Part shown: piece by piece, positions 35,641-47,407 of the stretch
Numbering within the stretch: position 1 is the first letter of the stretch
How the letters are laid out: every line of letters starts with the position of its first letter
NCBI GenBank assembly: GCA_028023455.1
Contig: JAQFVV010012441.1
Location: 4,895,911 to 4,959,910 of the forward strand
Reading direction: 5' to 3'
Length of the DNA: 64,000 bases
Origin: Epiperipatus broadwayi
Taxonomy: Eukaryota > Onychophora > Udeonychophora > Euonychophora > Peripatidae
Translations under genes and position numbers: made by a program
Notes under the pieces: generated by a model
What the model was told of the DNA's origin: nothing
Seen by the model: only the letters and a program-made list of their open reading frames with translations
Database searches by the model: none

Positions 35641-37209
35641 TTATAACATATTTTTTGAATATATATTGGTGAAATATTTTACAATGAAAAAATTCAATGT
35701 TATTATCAGTTTAAAGTCCCACAAATTTATTTTTCAGCTTACCATTTCATTGATATTTATGTTTTTGTTCTACGATTTTGAGTGGTGGAATCTAATGCCA
35801 AGATCCATTATCTGTTCTGTTATTTAGTGTTCAAACTTAATGTAGAACAAGAAATCATTCATTTATGTTATTTATTAATATTTATAAATTTTGATTATCA
35901 TATATTTATTAAACTTTTCTTTCCAAGAATCTATCAAACAATCAAGCTCATTAATCAAGCTCATTATCTTATCTCTTTAATTAATCAATTCTTTTAGTAA
36001 TCATTAAAACTAACATTATCTTTAAATATTTGTTAACCAACTTTATTTGTTTTTCCAAAGTTATAAACTAAATATACAATGTGTATCCTATTTTTAGATG
36101 CTTTCTAACACTGGTATTTATACATAACTAGTTGATTTCTTGAAGCTTTTTTATTATATTAAGTTATACTTCAGAAAAGGAAAGCATTTGGCTTGGTACA
36201 TGTGCACACACATTTTTTTACACATTCATGGCATATGTTTAAGTATATAAATAAAATTGTACAAAAATAAACCAATATATCTAAATTATTATACCATATG
36301 ATTTTTTAAATAGCTAACCAAGTTTTATTAAAAAATAAGTGTTGTTTTTATATATTTCTAGTTAAAAAAACTTAAGCTAAAAATAAATTTAATAAAACAC
36401 AGGAACAATATTTAATAAAAAATAAAAAAAGAATATAATCATGTGTAGTAAATTAAAAAAAAAAACTAATCTTAAATAATCCAACTTATAGCTAGCAGGT
36501 GAGTTTTAATTTAAAAAAATAGACAATAAAAAGATTATTGTTATAAAACAATAAATTTTAAATTAGTAATTACTTATTAATTTATAAAATACAAAAATAT
36601 ACAACAACAACTTTTCTAATAATATTATTTCATAATGAATATTTTTTTTTCAAATGTAATCATATTTTTTTTACTGTTCTATGCCTTTATTCTCCATATC
36701 AGTTTAGTATAGTTTCTAACCATGACCATTAATCACTTATGTCTATTTGCCACTTATAATAATTAGTAATTTTAGTCCAACCAAGTTTTCTTTTTGTCTT
36801 TCAAATCTTTCACATATATATTTTCTATTAATCTTTGTTCCTTATTCCAATACACATAATAATTTGTTGTAGCATCTGTAATCTCAGTGTTGTTTTTGTC
36901 ATAAATCCATAAGTAAACATAAATAATATATTTATTTAATGCATGCAACATTTTTTAATGGTGAGTTATTTAGTTTTTAATAACATATATCCATGCTTAA
37001 TGCCAATATATTAATATTTTGGTTATTTTAATATAAATATAAAAATAATTCATTCAGTGACAAACCTTGTGCACAATATTTACAGCAGCTTTAGTCAGTT
37101 AAATAAATTGATCATTATATATTTAGAAACTTGAAATTAAAATAGTTGTGACTAAATAACAGCAAACATTAGCAAAATCAAGAATAAAATGAATACACAT
37201 ATTCTTTAA
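35641..37209. other. AT-rich spacer, nothing recognised
   Basis: No supported feature in about 1.6 kb. Confidence 0.5.
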
Positions 37210-37365
37210 GTTTAATCCACTAAACATCATATGATCACCATCTCTTATGCTTGCTCATAACTGTTATTAAAAGAGGCAAAACTATAATACAAACATTCAT
37301 CCTTTGATTATTCTGGCTTGCACTGAGTGGCACTACTGCATGGAGAGTTTTGCCTATTTTAATTC
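37210..37365. mobile_element. FB-1 repeat, collapsed copy
   Basis: AACATCATATGATCACCATC, CTTATGCTTGCTCATAACTG, then AAGAGGCAAAACT, then directly the right end ATTCTGGCTTGCACTGAGTG, GCACTACTGCATGGAGAGTT, TTGCC. Shows that the ACATCATATGATCACC block belongs to the repeat's outer end. Confidence 0.75.
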
Positions 37366-37393
37366 TTTAAGTTTCTGATGTTTACAAACTTAC

Positions 37394-37494
37394 TCTACCA
37401 ACATTGGTGTAAAATTGAATTTAATAACATTTTCTTTATTAGCTACACTCTCAGCCTTGACTACTTGTTTTAGCAAAACTAGTAGTGGTTCCAT
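37394..37494 (-). CDS. Possible first coding exon of an unknown gene
   Basis: On the minus strand an ATG in good start context (AAAATGG) opens MEPLLVLLKQVVKAESVANK and continues about 13 residues to an in-frame point where GTAAGT, a consensus splice donor, starts at 37393. About 80 nt upstream is a CCAAT-type box (GATTGGCT near 37572-37579), and the local sequence is visibly less AT-rich than its surroundings. These are the only host-gene-like signals in the window. I recognise no protein family, and downstream exons are not identified (the sequence after the donor runs into an FB-1 copy). It may be chance. Confidence 0.2.
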
Positions 37495-37837
37495 TTTAAG
37501 TTGTTTTTTTTGTTCAAGCTTTAACGTTATGCAGCGAGTGCAAATCTCTCAAGCGCTTATGACTACAACCAGCCAATCAAATCTTAAGCACTGGGACAGA
37601 GAACTTTAATAAGAAAAGAGCGGTTCCACTCTCTTCTTAACTTGTCTTAATATATATCCAAGCCAGTCCAAAGTACTTATATTTGAAAGCGTGAATCTTA
37701 AATATCATCACAATTAACTGAAATCAAATTATAAACATACAGCATGAAATCTTTCGATTTACTACGCAGTAGTTTTTCGATGTTATAAATTTGCAGCAAT
37801 ATATGTAAACAATATTATTTTTATAAAGTAGTCAATG

Positions 37838-37910
37838 TAAACAATATTATTTTTATAAAGCGCAGTCGATATTGAATATTGACTGCGCTTTATAAAAATA
37901 ATATTGTTTA
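37838..37910. repeat. Perfect 30-bp-arm hairpin
   Basis: The arms (37838-37867 and 37881-37910) are exact complements, TAAACAATATTATTTTTATA plus AAGCGCAGTC. The 13-nt centre GATATTGAATATT is itself nearly palindromic. The first 24 bases of the left arm are also present as a direct repeat at 37805-37828. Confidence 0.95.
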
Positions 37911-39689
37911 AATGATAGTGTAAAATGAAAATAACATAATATTAATGTATTAATTTAAAAATTTCTGAAGAATTCAATATTTTTAGCTCACCTCTACTTT
38001 CTTGATGGCTCTATTTAATTGTTATTATCTTTCTTGTTGCAAGAGACTACACCAAGCAGATATTTGGAATAGTAAAACTCTTTAATTCTTGCAGAGTTTA
38101 TTTTAAAATGGTGGTTATTTTTATGCAATAACATTATAGTAATTATCAAAAATTCTTAAAAATAGAAGTTAATAAATTTAAGATCCAGTAATTCTAACAA
38201 AATAAAATTTACATTTTTTTTATTGTCACTCTTTTTGAAAATGATCAATAAATACATTTCCAAATATGGTACTAAAAAATTTTGAGATATTTTAAAAATT
38301 AGAAATAAAAAATTAACATTTGAAAATAATTTGATAGATTTTTGATAATTTCACTTTTATTCATTTTCATTTTAAAAATAGTGTTATCTGACAATGATTT
38401 TGTAAAATTTGCATTTCTGAACATCATCCAATGAGAACACAGTGTTATATCATTTTTTAAATATTTTTGCATGTCAAATATGATTTTTTAGAATGCATTT
38501 CATTTGTGAATTTAAATTACTCTCAATTCAAACCCAATTTATTGAATTCTGATCAAGATTAAAGTTTAATTTTAAAATCAAATGTTGGAACTTTGTCAAT
38601 AATTATCATCAGGACCAATAATGGAAAATATCACCTTCTTAAAAGGTTAATATATGAGGCAGATGAAACTATGACATTAATAATTATTATAATAATAATC
38701 AGTTATACAAAAATATAAACATAATCTCACATTTAATAATCATGTTTTAAAAATAAAACTAAACTTTGTCAATGTAAAATAAAATTAGCATAGCTTAATG
38801 TATGTATAAGAAAGAAAGAGAAACAAATCATTCACATGATTAAATAACACTCTGATAGCAAAGGATCAAAAATAGAATTGGAACTCCCTATTGTTTAAGA
38901 TTTTGAATTATATAAGATTATCCATGTAAACATCAGTAGCAATTCAGAGTAAATTTAATATATTAGCTAAATAAAAATAAAGCATTAATAACTAGTAAAA
39001 TAATCAATTGTACAAGGATGGAGACCGAATCTACAATTCTGTTTTAATAAACAATTATTTATTATTGTCATATTTTAATGTAACTATGATATTAAATGTA
39101 CTCCCAATTTTCAACAATATTGACAAGAATAGGTTTATAAATATCAAAAGAATAAAGAGTTGAGTGGATTCATTCTATTGCTGGTCCTTTGCTAACCATG
39201 TTATTTATTTATAACATTGAGGAGATTGGTTTACATCCTTAGTTACATATATATTAAAATATGCTGATTTCATGTTTATATTTATTAACTCTTTTTGATT
39301 ATTAAAATAATGTTCTTAATAATAAGATTCTGTCTCCATTCTTGTGAAATTGATTAATTTAACCTGTTCCCATTTCAGTACATCCCTTAACAATGACATT
39401 CATTTTTTACAATTAAACTTTTTTCTATATATCATATTGATAATGTTTCCAATTATTTATTATACATAAAATGTGATAAACAATCTAAAAGTTAATATTA
39501 AAACTTTATATAAAAAAATAATAATGTAATAAAATGAATACATAAAGCTAATAATAATTCTTTACTTATTGGATCATAATCTTTGCCCATTCCATTTTAA
39601 AAATATGAATTTTAGTTAAGACATTATAAAAAAATAACGTGAGTTAAAAGTTAAAATTATAATTATCTACATGAAAATTTTAAACTCCT
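37911..39689. other. AT-rich spacer, nothing recognised
   Basis: No supported feature in about 1.8 kb. Confidence 0.5.
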
Positions 39690-40165
39690 TCCAGTCATTT
39701 ACTCCATCTTATACAACCAATATTCATAACAACATACATAGTGAAAAAGATAAATGATCTCCAATATATGTATTTCATGCTAATCCAGCATTTATCAGAT
39801 GGTTTGAATCATCATCTTCCACACACATATGTAATTAGTGATTGGTCAACATGGGTATGGCAACAAAATTGGCAACAAGGGCTTTGAACATTCCATCTTG
39901 GGATTTTCAATGATACAGATGACCGAATAGTTGGAGAGTGGAGAAGATGGAAGAATATCCATTAATGGTTGAAAATTTGCTATCTTAATATAAACTGAGC
40001 ACCAATTGTACATGCATATAGAAGATGATGATCTGATCCAACTGATGAGTGCTGATTCAGTCAGAAATACATATATTGGAGATCATTTGTGGTCATGTGA
40101 GTAAGTTGTGTAAAATGGAGGGAATGACTGAGGGAGAATGAAAGTCTTGGTTCATATCCCCTCTA
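39690..40165. mobile_element. FB-3 foldback repeat, shortened palindrome
   Basis: The left arm (CCATCTTATACAACCAATAT, GATCTCCAATATATGTATTT) and the longer right arm (GTCAACATGGGTATGGCAAC, TTGCTATCTTAATATAAACT, ACTGATGAGTGCTGATTCAG, ending GTCTTGGTTCATATCCC) are mirrored FB-3 sequences. The inner part of the left arm is deleted. Confidence 0.7.
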
Positions 40166-41029
40166 ATTATGCATAGTTTAAATATATATTTTATACTTGT
40201 ATTTAAATATTAAAAATTTATAAATAATATTTTCCACTGGTGTTTATGAAAATCATTTTTGTTAGACAATGAAAACAGCTTAAACATTGTTATAACTAAG
40301 TTTTTTTGACTTCCGTTCTTAAAACAAATACTTAAAATAAAATCTAATTTTTATCATGTATTTTTTTTAGTATAAATAAGTTTTAAATATGTAAATAAAT
40401 TACAAAAAATTATAATTTCTCTTTTCACAAAGACACATTCAAAATTGCTTTCAGACAAGTAATCTACCAATCAGAAATAGCCACTTTTTTGAAAATCCAA
40501 ATAAAGCATCTACCAGCTTGCTTTATATGCAAATTATCATTCTAATTTTTTTTGAGATCTGTACAATAGTAACATTTTCATACTTTTTTTTGAACTAATA
40601 ACATTAATTAATGTTTTTTATGAAACAAAAACAAACTGCATATGGTAAATTCATTTAAAAATAACCATGAAATAGTAAGGAAAAGTTAAAGATGATATCA
40701 GTATTATCATTACATCAAAACAGCTCAAAATAAGTGATTTTATAATTTTTAAATAAAAACATGTTCTCTACATTCAATTGAATAATATAATAAATTTATT
40801 CTCAATTTCTACCAGTGTTAAGTATGATCTAGTACTAATAGACTATTATTTATTTACAGACTGAGGGAGTATTATTTATTCCCCTTAATTACATTATATA
40901 GTTATAATATTTAAATGCAAGTATATACACTATGCTTGTATTTGAATAATACAGATTCAAAGTCTAATCATTCTATCCTTCTTCTGTGAATTTAAATGGT
41001 ATATTCTACTTATGAGGGATAAGAATGTC
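40166..41029. other. AT-rich spacer, nothing recognised
   Basis: No supported feature. Confidence 0.5.
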
Positions 41030-41196
41030 TTATGGTCAACATGGATATGACAACAAAATTAACAAACAAGGACTTTGAACATACATCATCAGATTTACAA
41101 TGACATAGATAGCTGAAGAGATGAAGAGTGGAGAAAATTGAAGCCTGTCTATTAAAGATTGAAGACTTGGTATCTTAATATAAACTAGGAACTCAT

Positions 41197-41230
<34 letters not shown>

Positions 41231-41395
41231 GGAGATGATGACCTGAACTAACTGATGAGTTCTGGTTCAACATGAAATACACATTGAAAAACATTTATTT
41301 TTTCACGTGTATGTGGTCATGTGTGCTTGTTGTATACGATGGGGTGGATGACTGAAAACGCTTAAATATCTGGGTTCAAATCTCCTCTAACTATA
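41030..41395 (-). mobile_element. FB-3 repeat, single arm
   Basis: GGTCAACATGGATATGACAA, AGATTGAAGACTTGGTATCT, a (TA)n tract at 41194-41222 in place of part of the arm, ACTGATGAGTTCTGGTTCAA, ending TATCTGGGTTCAAATCTCC. Orientation as at 17130. Confidence 0.7.
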
Positions 41396-42240
41396 AATTT
41401 ATGTAAATATTGAAATTATAATTGGAATTTTTATGTATTTTTAAAGAAAAATTTTAGTTATAATGTAACTAAGTAAACAATCACTTAAAAGCTGCATTAG
41501 CAATTTGCAATCCAGTTTTAATTGATTTTTGATCTTGTTCCATTACAGATGAAATATTTTGAGATAATAAGTAGAAATTCGCATTATAATTTCAATATTT
41601 GCATCTGCAAACTTCGTGAAAAATTTCTAACATTTATATAAAGTGAAACAGGTGCCTGATGAATATTTCCATCAATATTTCTTTTTTTTTTCTTCATATT
41701 TGTGACAGACTATTGCAAGCTATAATGAACAATTTTTTGTTGTAAATTACAAATAAAGAAAGGAAGTTTGGGATGGAATATTTTACACTGAGTGATAATT
41801 TAAAATTTTCCTTACAACTTTCGTAGAATACATAACTTGGAGCAAATCTGATAGGTTTGGTTGTTTACCTATGAAGTTTCAATATTTTGCCATAAAAAAT
41901 AATACAAAAAACTACATTTTTACTTAGTAATCGCAAAGTATTTTTATATACATACACTGATGAATATGTATTAATGATAGTGATAATTATATATTAACAT
42001 ATAACCCTCATCATTTATTCCCATGCAAATATTTCTATTCCAATCAAAAGTGTGCATTGTTGAATTGTATTATAAACAGATAGCTAAAAAAAACTAATTC
42101 ACCTGCAGTAAAACTATCATTAGATGGAAATGATATCCACATATATCATAAAATATGGAAAAATATTCTTGATGAATCACAGTCCATTTCATACCACAGA
42201 TGCCATAAAAACAAAAATGAGTGGTTTGAAAGATTAGTTA
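41396..42240. other. AT-rich spacer, nothing recognised
   Basis: No supported feature. Confidence 0.5.
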
Positions 42241-42253
42241 TTAATAGAATAAC

Positions 42254-42298
42254 TCGCCATGAATATGGGACTGTAGACTGTCCCGAAAGCGCTTGGCG
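42254..42298 (+). ncRNA. Hammerhead-like fold (weak candidate)
   Basis: CGCCA at 42254-42258 can pair with TGGCG at 42294-42298 (helix I). GGGAC/GTCCC (42267-42271 and 42280-42284) forms helix II and is followed directly by GAAA at 42285. Between the helices the strand reads TGAATAT where a hammerhead needs CTGANGA, and helix III would be only AGCGCT. So the geometry is suggestive, but one core box is missing. Confidence 0.15.
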
Positions 42299-42357
42299 GT
42301 AAAATTTTAATAATTTCATTGACAATTTATTAATACCTTCAATATCTGTGCGCAGAG

Positions 42358-42386
42358 CACACACACACACATATATATATATATTA
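42358..42386. repeat. (CA)n/(TA)n microsatellite
   Basis: Short CA then TA run; a similar pair lies at 42651-42675. Confidence 0.85.
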
Positions 42387-42958
42387 ATTATGTAGTAATA
42401 TAAAAGGCAAAGATAAACAAGGAATATAATGGGAGCAACCAATAACCTTCGATATTTTATTTTTATTTATTTTGTAATATTGTACACAGCTCATGTCAGG
42501 TCATTCATAGGTTCCAAAGTTAGTTTCTATTCAGAAAATAAAATTGTCACAAAAATTATTAATAAATTAATAAATATTCACAGAAAGTGTTACACACATA
42601 TATTATTCTTATTGCTTATCTTTATTTGATGTCTTTGATAATAATTCAATCACACACACCCACACACATATATATAATTGGAACGATATTGCAGATGAAA
42701 ATGCATCCAATTTCATCAGTTTTTCATGATAATATATGTATAGTAGATTGAACAAAAATAATTAGTAAAACCTCATTCTAAGTGCATATCATCATGATAG
42801 AAGATGAAAGTGGACTCATTTATTATCTATAATATGAATTGCTTAATAATAGAACATTAAAATTAATATTTCTATTACTTAGCAGTTTGCTACATACTAT
42901 TAGTGCTGTACAATTTGGTATAGGTATATATAGTTAAGTAAACAGACAAATATATAGA

Positions 42959-43005
42959 CAGATAGATAGATAGATGTATGTATGTATATATATATATATA
43001 TATAT
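42959..43005. repeat. (GATA)n/(TGTA)n/(TA)n microsatellite
   Basis: GATA units, then TATG units, then a pure TA run, immediately before an FB-3 copy. Confidence 0.85.
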
Positions 43006-43014
43006 GGTATAAGA

Positions 43015-43390
43015 GCACAGACTTTTACATTACCCACCACTCTCCACTCTATCTAATAACACCGATACACTTAAGCACATATATGCTGAAAAGATAAATA
43101 ATCACCGATATACGTATTTCATGCTAAAACAGCAATCATCAGTTGGTCCAGATTATCATCTCCAACACATATATACTACAAGTGCTCATATATATATATA
43201 TTAAGATAGACAATCTTCATACTTTAATGGACAGGCTCCAATCTACTACACATTGCAACTCTTCAACCGTCCCTCCAATTGAAAATCTGATGATGGAAAT
43301 GCTCGATGGCCACCCTGAGGCCAAGATTCTTGTCACACCCATGTTGACCTAAGGTCAATCTGAACCCCACATGTACAGGACATAATCATA
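43015..43390 (+). mobile_element. FB-3 repeat, single arm, forward
   Basis: CTAATAACACCGATACACTT, the CAATCATCAGTTGGTCCAGA block, TTAAGATAGACAATCTTCAT, TTTAATGGACAGGCTCCAAT, ending with the inner block GACCTAAGGTCAATCTGAA. It is the mirror of the copies at 17130 and 41030 and corresponds to the left arm of 3693-4450. The 69-codon frame in it is incidental. Confidence 0.72.
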
Positions 43391-44503
43391 TATAAACATA
43401 ACATAAAACTATATAACAAATCTGGAAAGTTGCTAGTTCCAATCACTGAACATAAAACATCTCTTATTCAATTGATATATTATGAATAATGGATCTTTCA
43501 TGCACAGTGATTAGAGCTGATATATGTATAATTTTTTTGTATATTTTCCAAAAGGTATTTATCTGTTAATTAAACATTTTGAAGTAAAAAAATCTAGGTC
43601 CAAGTTAATTAGAAAATGAAGTTCTTATTCTCACTTTAATTAATGTATAGTATATTGGAATAGACTGTTTAATAGAAAACGTTTGGAACTCGAATATCCA
43701 AGCTTTCATATAAGCATTTTTTATATGTGATTGCTATAATTGCTTGCTTTGTTGGTTTTTTCATTAAAAAAACTGAAGGAGATTGTTACAAATGTTTACA
43801 TATTGCAGAATGATTTTTTTTTTCCAGATAGTAAGACAATCAAGCAATGGATGTTTTATAATGATATACTGACAAGCAAAATCAAAATTTTATAAAACTT
43901 TTTCCTCATGACCAACCAATGATTTCCTGTATTAAACAAATAAATCTTTTTAACTGAAAACTGCAAACCAACCCAACATATATATATATATAATGATAAA
44001 AATCATAAATATAAGAGTAATTAACTATTATATATTCTTTCAATCCACAGAAGTACTTTTGGTTAATTCCTTAACCCACTTCAACTGCCATTAACTTCAA
44101 AAAACAAAAAAATCTTACCATGTTTTTGTAACTTTATATGTATTTCCTTTAAAAAAAAACTATAATTTAATTATTATAAATGTATGAAATTAAGTGAATA
44201 ATCAGAAGTTATCTACTATATTTCTCTTTCATTGGATGTACCAACACATGCTAAAAAATTGAATCAGTCTATGCAAAACATTTTTCTCAGGCAATACATT
44301 GCCTCCAACTGACTATTGCCTCCAACTGACTATTAATACAAATTGATATCCTCATTAATTCAACAACATCATTTTTACCCTAATATTTCTAATACAACCC
44401 ATTTAGTGTTAAAATTTAAAATAGCTGTAACACTTTAACAAAGTCTATTTATGTTATTAAGCACTATATGTATGTACGTATCACATAATATATATATATA
44501 TAT
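43391..44503. other. AT-rich spacer, nothing recognised
   Basis: No supported feature; ends in a TA tract that is the insertion site of the second LTR element. Confidence 0.5.
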
Positions 44504-46694
44504 TGTAATGGGCACATACGATGTTACATTGTTTTTTTATTATTAAACATGAAAAAAATAAAAGTTCACAAATAGAACTTTTTTCTTTTTTTAAGAATTA
44601 AAAAATTGAAATTAAATGTCTTAAACTCATATATATATAAAATCGCACAGATGAAAAAAAATTATTAAAATAAAACTTTATTAAAAATAGAAAAAGTATT
44701 TTAAAAGCAAAAACTTAAAAAAGATTTAGAGATAAAAATATATCTTTAAGTTTGAAAACAAATTAATTAATGTTATTGAAAAATGGAAATGATTATTTTA
44801 ATTAGTCAAAGTGAACTAGCCTTTGGGCATTTAAATGTATAAGCAATGGTCAGATAGGAAAACAATAGAAACTAATAGCAAATGAGAAAAATACATCAGG
44901 AAATTGGACCTCAAAGGAAGGATCATCATCATCAAAGATGTAATGTCCATTGGATCCTAAAGTTACATATAAAAAAAAAAGTTTGATAATAAAATTTTTA
45001 GTGAGTAAAGAAAATAGAAGTGATGTGACTATATGTGTTAGTGTGGAGTTGAAGGAGAAGGGATTGAAAAGACACACTTTTCAATCCCTTCAGTCTCGTA
45101 AAAGAAGGAAAGAGAAATGACATCATTTTCCTAGAATAAGGACCATAGGACATCGAGGCAATTAACGCTGCTCCAAATGACAAGCAACTGCAAGAAATTA
45201 GAAACTATGGACTTGTTAAAACCGTAAGAACTTTATAAAATCTAATGAACAATATTAATTTGAAAACACTAAGACTTTAAAATATAAACTTTCCCAGTAT
45301 TTAATTTATAGAAATAGAATCCTATCTGACCAAACTAAATTCTTTATTAATTTTTTTTATTTGATGTATTTCTTTTTAAAATCATTTCCATTTATTTTTT
45401 ATTTTTTGTTCCTTTAAGTTTTATTTATGATTTTTGTTTTCGGTAAACAAAATTATATAAATGTTAAACTTAAGTCGGGTGTAAATGGCTATATAGATTT
45501 GTAAAGTTTTATTAGGGGAGGGATATCTTAGGTTATTCATTTCGTAGTTGAATTGGGCCAATGGATTGGATATATTGGTGTAATTAGTAGATGTAGTACA
45601 AGATTCGCTATGGGCAGAATCGCTTTATACATCACACACTTCCTTTTTTTTTGCCTATGGAATGCAATTGTAAGTCAGCAAAATGACTGCTGTCCCTTCC
45701 TATAAAGTTTTTTTAATTGCTCTTATCATCAGATAGATGTAGTATTCCTATCTGGTGAGAGTCAATTTCTTCTCTTAACCTATTTGTGCTGTCATAATCA
45801 TATTACATTGAATGCAGCAATATATCAGATGGATTGACGTTGGTTTAGCTGCGAACTTTTAGCCTAAGGTTAAATAAGAATAGAATATTTTCTTTTCAAA
45901 TGCAAATCTATGTAGTCTATTCATACTCACCACTCTAAATAAAATGCATTAAATTTAAGTTGGGTATGGACATTGCATGGATTCGTTATCAGTTAATTAT
46001 GTTTTTGTTTTTCATATTTGATCAAAATATATAGACATTCGGTAAATAATAATACCTTACAGTGAGTATCTAAAATGTATTTATTCGGATGTCTTTTAAA
46101 GTTATTGGTGTCACTGTGGTATCTTATGATAAATGCTATTGGGTTTCTTATAAATTTCTCTCTGCAATTCCACCAATGATTTTATATTTTGATCTTTTAT
46201 GGTTATTTTGAAATGTTTTTGACCGTATAATCTATGTAACCGATCTATAATCAACATTATAAAACAAACTTTTATAAATCCATCTGTGCAAACTTATAAT
46301 AGTATAAAAATTAAAATGTAAATTAAAAAGTAAAATAAAAGTTAAAAATGTATTTGAATGCTAAAGTAAACATATTAAAATGATAATGCTAAATTTTATA
46401 TATATGTGCGTAAATAAATGTTTTGTATGTTAATTACTGGCAGTGGCTTATTTTATTCCTTTTTTAATATTGAAATATATCTTAGACAAGAATTTATTTT
46501 AAAATATAAATCTCTGCTGTTCCACTGAGCTAGTGACAATGGGGTAATGACCGGCATCAAAATTTATAAAATAAAATAAAAAAATTTTTTTGACTTATAT
46601 TTCTGCCTACTTTATAAATTTTCTAGGTTCAAATGCCTAGTGGCGCCCTGTAGTGTAGATTACGTTAAGTCTCCATATTTTTGGATCATTATAA
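44504..46694 (+). repeat. 5' LTR of second element
   Basis: Paired with 47408-49585 over its full length. Contains a strong hairpin at 45058-45090. Reading frames on either strand (44850-45183) recur in the other copy but are broken differently. Confidence 0.9.
45058..45090. repeat. Hairpin inside the LTR
   Basis: AAGGGATTGAAAAG and CTTTTCAATCCCTT are exact complements around a 5-nt loop. The equivalent site in the 3' LTR (about 47959-47991) keeps the outer stem, with an A/C change near the loop. Confidence 0.85.
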
Positions 46695-46696
46695 TT

Positions 46697-46712
46697 GGTA
46701 CTCAACATGGTG
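46697..46712 (+). promoter_or_regulatory. Candidate primer-binding site
   Basis: TGGTACTCAACATGGT starts two bases after the 5' LTR end; TGG matches the complement of a tRNA CCA terminus. The tRNA is not identified. Confidence 0.4.
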
Positions 46713-47407
46713 CCGATCTTTAATAAACCACGAGGGCCCTGTGTAAATTTCTTTTTTCAAAGTGAAATATTTTTATGTGTTTACATAAAGTCGTACACTT
46801 TAAATCTTATAAAAGCACTGCCAGAAAGAAATAGCACATATATTAAACACGAGAAAGTATTAACAATATTAAATTGTATTTTGTTAAAAAGAAAGTGAAA
46901 AGGTTGCAATTAATATGTTTTTTTTTGTTAATATATATTATGCTTTAACGTGTATAGGCATGCACAGCCATGTAAGTTTATGATCAAAATGTGGTAACTT
47001 ATGATGAGTACCTTTGGGAATTATGTCAGTGTAACCCTATGTATACATTCCAGTCATAAATAAGTTGGTGGTATTTATAATTGTACTGCAAATATACACG
47101 TATAAACCCATTATTTCTTAAAACATATTTACCTCAATGCAATCTTCTTAAATAAATAATTTATATAATTTGCTTGTCATGCTGTGTGTAAAAATAAAAT
47201 GTATAAAAAATAGAACTCTTGTGGAGAGGAGGTGTAAACATGGATGGTCCTTAGGAAAACGATAGTCAACATTTTTTGTATATAATCTTTGTAAAAATTA
47301 CTAATCGGATGTTTTTGTAAATGTCTTCGTTAATCATGTACCGTAATTACTAACCCTACTTAAAATATTTTTTTTTGTTTATTTTTTTTTAAGCAAGTTT
47401 ACTGATA
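46713..47407. other. Interior of the second LTR element
   Basis: Non-coding. A purine-rich GGAGAGGAGG followed by TGTAAACATGG at about 47223-47243 looks like a PPT plus LTR start, but it lies about 170 bp before the actual 3' LTR. Confidence 0.5.

Noticed and set aside
47223-47243. Third LTR start (purine tract plus TGTAAACATGG)
   Set aside because: No matching LTR sequence follows; the true repeat starts at 47408.
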